From assembly GCA_016929795.1 (NCBI GenBank), contig JAFGIA010000236.1, positions 1 through 28,015 of the forward strand: 28,015 nt of DNA. Reading direction: 5' to 3'. The position numbers and the translations under genes are program-made. This document shows, piece by piece, positions 23,655-28,015 of this stretch. The DNA is from Anaerolineae bacterium. GTDB taxonomy: Bacteria; Chloroflexota; Anaerolineae; JAAYZQ01. The notes beneath the pieces were generated by a model, which made no database searches, had not been told where the DNA came from, and saw only the letters and a list, made by a program, of their open reading frames with translations. How positions within the stretch are numbered: position 1 is the stretch's first letter; every line of letters starts with the position of its first letter.

Positions 23655-23692
23655 GTGAACCATGATGCGTGACGTCACGCATCATGGTTCAC
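23655..23692. repeat. 38-bp perfect palindrome without spacer
   Basis: The 19-nt arms (23655-23673 and 23674-23692, centre GAC|GTC) are fully complementary. No T run follows on either strand, so it is not a classical terminator. It sits between the PhoB-like repeats and the lipoprotein start, where it could be an operator, a cruciform site or an mRNA-leader hairpin. Confidence 0.9.
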
Positions 23693-23723
23693 GTGTTACG
23701 TACCATGGAAGGGAGGGAAGGTG

Positions 23724-24824
23724 ATGAAGGGCAGAATGTGGGGGCTGCTGGTGTGGGTGCTCGTGGTGGGACTGGTGGCAGGGTGTGGGCAGCGGATCAC
23801 GGCGGAAGAGATTGTGGAGCGGATGCGCGAGACGCTCGACAGCACGCGCGACGCGCACGCCGTGGTGGTGGCCGACGCGCAGGTGCAGGGCATGGCGCTC
23901 GCGGTGACCCTCGAGGTGTGGGAGCAGGCGCCGAACCGCCTCCGTGTGGAGGTGCTCGACGCGTCGCTGCCCGAGTTCGATGGGATGGTGATGGTAACCG
24001 ACGGCGAGCAGGCATGGCTGTACGAGCCGGCGAGCAACAAGGTGAGCGTGGGAGAAGCGGGTGTGATGGACATGCCGCTGCCATACGAGGTGCTGGGCCA
24101 GCTTCAGGAGGTGGTCCAGGGTATCCTCGACACAAGCAACGTCGAGCTGGCGGGTGAGGAGACAGTGGCGGGCCGGGAGGCATACCGGCTGGTGCTGAGC
24201 CCAAAAGAGGAAGCAGATGGCCCGTTCGTGATTCCGGGTCCGTGGCAGGCCATGCTGTGGACCGACAAGGAAGAGTGGTACGTGCTCAAGGCCGAGGTCG
24301 AGTCGGAAACGGTGGGCAGTGGCAGCCTGGAGGTGCAGAGCTTTGAGCTGAACTCGGGGTTGGCGGATGATCTGTTTGTCTTTCAGGTTCCAGAAGGTGT
24401 TGAAGTGGTCGACGTGGCCCAGGCCAGGTCGGGGCCGTTGACGCTGGAGGAAGCGCGGGAGCAGGTTGACTTTCACTTGCTTGTGCCCGGCTATGTGCCT
24501 GACGGCGCGACGCTGATTGAGGTGGGCTGGATCGGCGATGCCGCTGACCCCGAGTACGATGCCATCGTCCTGCACTACAATCACGCTGCCAGCGCCTCGT
24601 TTACCATCCTCCAGGCGGTTCCCGCTCCAGAGGCGCAGGATACGATCGACGCGCCTGGCGTGGAGCGTGTCGAGGTGACCGTGCGCGGCCAGCAGGCGTG
24701 GCTCGTGACCCAGGCGAGCCTCGACCGGCGCTTTGTGGCATGGACGGAGAATGGTGTGTACATCAACATCGGCGGGCAGATCGGCCAGGAAGAGCTGTTG
24801 AAGGTCGCCGAGTCGTTGGAGTAG
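23724..24824 (+). CDS. Lipoprotein with LolA-like and DUF4367-like domains
   Basis: This 366-residue lipoprotein has a signal peptide ending LVAGC with lipid Cys21. Residues about 25-235 look like the LolA/LppX half-barrel fold (ITAEEIVERMRETLDSTRDA start, repeated strands such as PNRLRVEVLD, DGEQAWLYEPASNKV). Residues about 245-366 resemble DUF4367 (FHLLVPGYVPDGATL, ending GQIGQEELLKVAESL). The fold binds lipids or hydrophobic ligands. With an adjacent LolD/MacB-like ABC pair, an envelope lipid or lipoprotein task is inferred. ATG 23724 follows GGGAGGGAAGG; the GTG 3 nt earlier is an alternative. Confidence 0.8.
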   Translation: MKGRMWGLLVWVLVVGLVAGCGQRITAEEIVERMRETLDSTRDAHAVVVADAQVQGMALAVTLEVWEQAPNRLRVEVLDASLPEFDGMVMVTDGEQAWLYEPASNKVSVGEAGVMDMPLPYEVLGQLQEVVQGILDTSNVELAGEETVAGREAYRLVLSPKEEADGPFVIPGPWQAMLWTDKEEWYVLKAEVESETVGSGSLEVQSFELNSGLADDLFVFQVPEGVEVVDVAQARSGPLTLEEAREQVDFHLLVPGYVPDGATLIEVGWIGDAADPEYDAIVLHYNHAASASFTILQAVPAPEAQDTIDAPGVERVEVTVRGQQAWLVTQASLDRRFVAWTENGVYINIGGQIGQEELLKVAESLE

Positions 24825-24872
24825 TCATCATGTTCCTTGCCGTCGCCGCACGGTTGTTTTCGGAGGTAGAGG

Positions 24873-26024
24873 TTGAGTGGGCCTGAAGTAGCACTGGGAA
24901 CGGCCGGTGTGGTGGTGCTTGCGACCGCGCTGGCGGGGGCCGGGGTGTCGGCGTTGGGCAGGCAGCGATCGCGCGTGCAGGCGCTGACCGGCATGGCGGC
25001 GCTGAGCGGCGGAGTGGCGCTCGTTTTTGCCCTGGCCGATGCCCTGCTCCTCTGGTCGCTGCCACGGCTCGGCCTGTCCTTTGGACCGGTGCGCGGGCCG
25101 GCGCTGGGGATCGTGTGGGTGGTGCGGCTCGGCCTGTTGGGGCTGTTGGGGCTGGTGGCGGTGCGCGCCAGGGAGCGCAGGTGGCGAGGCGCCGTGGCCC
25201 TCTTTCTCTTTGCCAACCTCGCCCTGACCGGCGGGGCGGTGTACGCCTATGTGGTCGAGCCACTCTGGATCGAGACCACCTACCTGGAGGTGACGTCGGG
25301 CGATCTGGAAACGACCGCCCCGCCCGTGCGCATCGTGCACCTGACCGACCTGCATGTCGAGCGCTATGGTCCACGCGAGGCGGCAGTAGTCGAGCAGGTG
25401 GCGGCCCTCGAACCAGACCTGATCGTGCTCACAGGCGACTATTTGAACATGTCGAATCTGTCGGACCCGGCCGCGGTGGCAGGCTTCCGGCGGCTCGCGG
25501 CGCAGCTCCACGCGCCGTATGGCATCTATGCGGTGCGGGGGAACGTGGACCCATGGCCCGAGCGGATGGCCGAGCTGGTGGAAGGGACGGGGATCACGTG
25601 GCTGGAGCAGGAGACGGCCGTGGTCGAGGTGCGCGGCCAGCGGCTGGCGCTCCTCGGCGTCGCGTGTAGCTGGCACGAGCAGAACGTCGCGTGGCTGGCA
25701 CAGACGGCAGCGGGGGTGGCGCGCGACGAATTCACGCTCCTTCTCTTCCACTCGCCCGACCTGATCGCCGAGGCAGCCGGGCTGGGGGTCGACCTCTACC
25801 TGGCCGGGCATACGCATGGCGGGCAGATCGCGCTGCCTTTTTATGGGCCGGTGATCACCTTTTCCCGCTACGGCCGGCAGTATGCGCGCGGCGAGTTCCA
25901 GGTGGGCGAGACGACGATGTACGTCAGCCGTGGGCTGGGATTCGAAGGGGGGAGCGCGCCGCGGGCACGGTTCCTCGCCCGGCCAGAGATCGTCGTGGTG
26001 GAAGTGGGCGGGATTAGATATTGA
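24873..26024 (+). CDS. Membrane-anchored metallophosphoesterase (YaeI/YkuE-like)
   Basis: This 383-residue protein has four hydrophobic segments in the first 130 residues (about 7-25, 40-62, 76-96, 106-128), followed by a calcineurin-like phosphoesterase domain on the outer face. Metal and active-site motifs are DLH (Asp159, His161), GDY (Asp189), GNVD (Asn224), FHSPD (His293) and GHTHGGQ (His313, His315). GNVD replaces the common GNHD. Relatives hydrolyse UDP-diacylglucosamine or other phosphoesters; the substrate here is unknown. The TTG start has GGAGGT 6 nt upstream. The stop overlaps or adjoins the start of the ABC ATPase gene, so they are coupled. Confidence 0.85.
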   Translation: MSGPEVALGTAGVVVLATALAGAGVSALGRQRSRVQALTGMAALSGGVALVFALADALLLWSLPRLGLSFGPVRGPALGIVWVVRLGLLGLLGLVAVRARERRWRGAVALFLFANLALTGGAVYAYVVEPLWIETTYLEVTSGDLETTAPPVRIVHLTDLHVERYGPREAAVVEQVAALEPDLIVLTGDYLNMSNLSDPAAVAGFRRLAAQLHAPYGIYAVRGNVDPWPERMAELVEGTGITWLEQETAVVEVRGQRLALLGVACSWHEQNVAWLAQTAAGVARDEFTLLLFHSPDLIAEAAGLGVDLYLAGHTHGGQIALPFYGPVITFSRYGRQYARGEFQVGETTMYVSRGLGFEGGSAPRARFLARPEIVVVEVGGIRY

Positions 26025-26038
26025 ACGTAGGAGGGCGT

Positions 26039-26733
<695 letters not shown>

Positions 26734-26737
<4 letters not shown>

Positions 26738-27999
26738 CGCTCCGGGACGTGATGCGCACGGCGCTGGGCAACCTGGCCCGCCACAAGGCGCGCACGGTGC
26801 TGACGATGGTGGGCGTGATCGTGGGCATCCTGACCATTGTCACGATGGTGTCGCTCGGCAATGGGGTGCGCGCCCAGATGCGCACCGCGTTTGACGCGGT
26901 GGGGATCGAGTCGATCCGGCTCTACCCCACCAGCGAGGACGTGGGCGACTATTCCCTGTTCGGCCAGCGACCGCGCACCAGGCTGCTCACGCCAGAGCTG
27001 GTGGGCGCGCTGCAGGCGCGCGACGACGTGGTGGAGGTGGTCCCCTACCTGAACCTGGCGGATGGGCTGCGGGCGACGATCCGGCTGGGTGGGCAAGAGG
27101 TAGAGGCGGATTTGCGCGCGCCGCGCCCGGGCACGGCCCGCGATCCCTTCGAGCTGCCGGTGCGCACGCTGGCGGGTGCCGGCCAGCCGCCAGCAGAGGG
27201 GGGCGCGGTGGTGGTGAGCGCAAACTTGATCGAGTCCCTCGGGTACGAGCGCGACGAGGTGGCGGGCGTGGTGGGGCGCGCAGCCGAGCTTGTGCTCTAT
27301 GCGCCGCGCGGCGAATCGGAGACGTTTCCCGTCGAGATTGCGGGCGTGACCACAGAGCAGTGGGGTGACCTCACCCTGGCCGATGTGGATAGGCTGGCGA
27401 TGCTCGAATGGTGGTACAACGATCCCGATTACCTGGCCCACCGCGGCTACGACGAGGTGCTGATCCGGACGCATTCGCTCAACGACGCCGTGCACATCGT
27501 CGACTGGCTCGATGCCCAAGGGTACGAGGTGCAGTCGATCAAGATGATGGTCGACCTGGCCAACCGGGGTATGACAATCCTGACCACGATGCTCGGCTCG
27601 GTGGGCGGGCTGGCCCTGCTCGTCGCCAGCATCGGGATTGCCAATACGATGATCATGTCGGTGTATGAGCGGACAAAAGAGATCGGCATTCTGAAGGCGG
27701 TCGGTGCCTCGCCAGCGCAGATCCGCGCGCTCTTTGTGGTCGAGGCGTCGCTGATCGGGCTGATGGGCGGCGTGGTGGGCACCATCCTGGGCTGGTTGCT
27801 GTGCAAGGGGCTGAACTGGCTGCTGCTCGAGATCCTGGCCTGGCAGGACGTGCCGATGGAGGGCACCTTTTTCGTCCTCACCTGGTGGCTGGTGGCCGGC
27901 GCCCTGGCCTTTGCGACGCTGGTCGGCCTGCTCGCGGGTCTCTACCCGGCGGCGCGGGCGGCGCGGCTGGTGCCGCTGGATGCGCTCCGGTATGAATGA
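26734..27999 (+). CDS. ABC transporter permease, MacB/FtsX type (second copy)
   Basis: This 421-residue permease has an N-terminal helix (about 20-42), an extracellular MacB-type domain (about 45-275), and three C-terminal helices carrying the FtsX domain. The latter includes the conserved YERTKEIGILKAVGASPAQI coupling region and ends VPLDALRYE. The GTG start lies in the stop of the ATPase gene (GTGA). The architecture parallels the permease at 3789-5111 but sequence divergence is wide, so the two operons likely handle different cargo. The window ends 16 nt after the stop. Confidence 0.9.
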
Positions 28000-28015
28000 C
28001 CGGCGCAGGGGAGAA

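Noticed and set aside
23655..23692. Classical Rho-independent terminator for the two-component operon
   Set aside because: The palindrome is followed by no T run on either strand and has no loop, so that label was not applied.

Overview
The window is G+C-rich and gene-dense. It fits a bacterium of the Chloroflexota (Anaerolineae-like). This is inferred from a Tad-type locus with two TadE-like genes plus a TadG-like gene, an ECF sigma factor paired with a DUF5667-type membrane protein, long Thr-Pro extracellular stalks, and several lipoproteins with no sign of outer-membrane (secretin or porin) genes. No rRNA, tRNA, CRISPR array, insertion sequence or integrase was seen.

Layout. Bases 1-7636 are almost entirely minus-strand: a truncated DHA2-type drug-efflux MFS protein (1-939), a REC-GAF response regulator directly behind a SurE nucleotidase (1150-3109), a DUF4870 membrane protein (3221-3670), and a three-gene overlapping operon of CPBP/CAAX protease, ABC ATPase and MacB/FtsX-like permease (3789-6930). 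A small hypothetical gene follows (7130-7636). Two large intergenic palindromes (about 3154-3209 and 3697-3778) punctuate this half. From a divergent promoter region at about 7640-7988, an ECF sigma factor and its membrane partner read rightward (7989-9819) and converge on a TGS-domain GTPase (9828-10814, minus).

Bases 11242-20176 hold a Tad-like pilus/secretion locus: a near-consensus promoter, then tadE, tadE, tadG, cpaB, cpaE, tadB, tadC, a membrane protein with 90-residue repeats, and a wall-spanning Thr-Pro stalk protein. The TadA/CpaF ATPase, the Flp pilin and the prepilin peptidase are absent, so the assembly must borrow them from elsewhere or work differently.

Bases 20188-23606 encode a PhoB/OmpR-type response regulator and a histidine kinase whose reading frame runs without a stop into a lipoprotein signal and an extracellular beta-propeller. 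The next intergenic region (23607-23723) has three 11-bp direct repeats resembling a PhoB box and a 38-bp perfect palindrome. It is followed by a LolA/DUF4367-like lipoprotein, a membrane-anchored metallophosphoesterase and a second ABC ATPase-permease pair (23724-27999). The kinase-propeller fusion and the incomplete Tad locus with its accessory surface proteins are the most unusual parts of the window.
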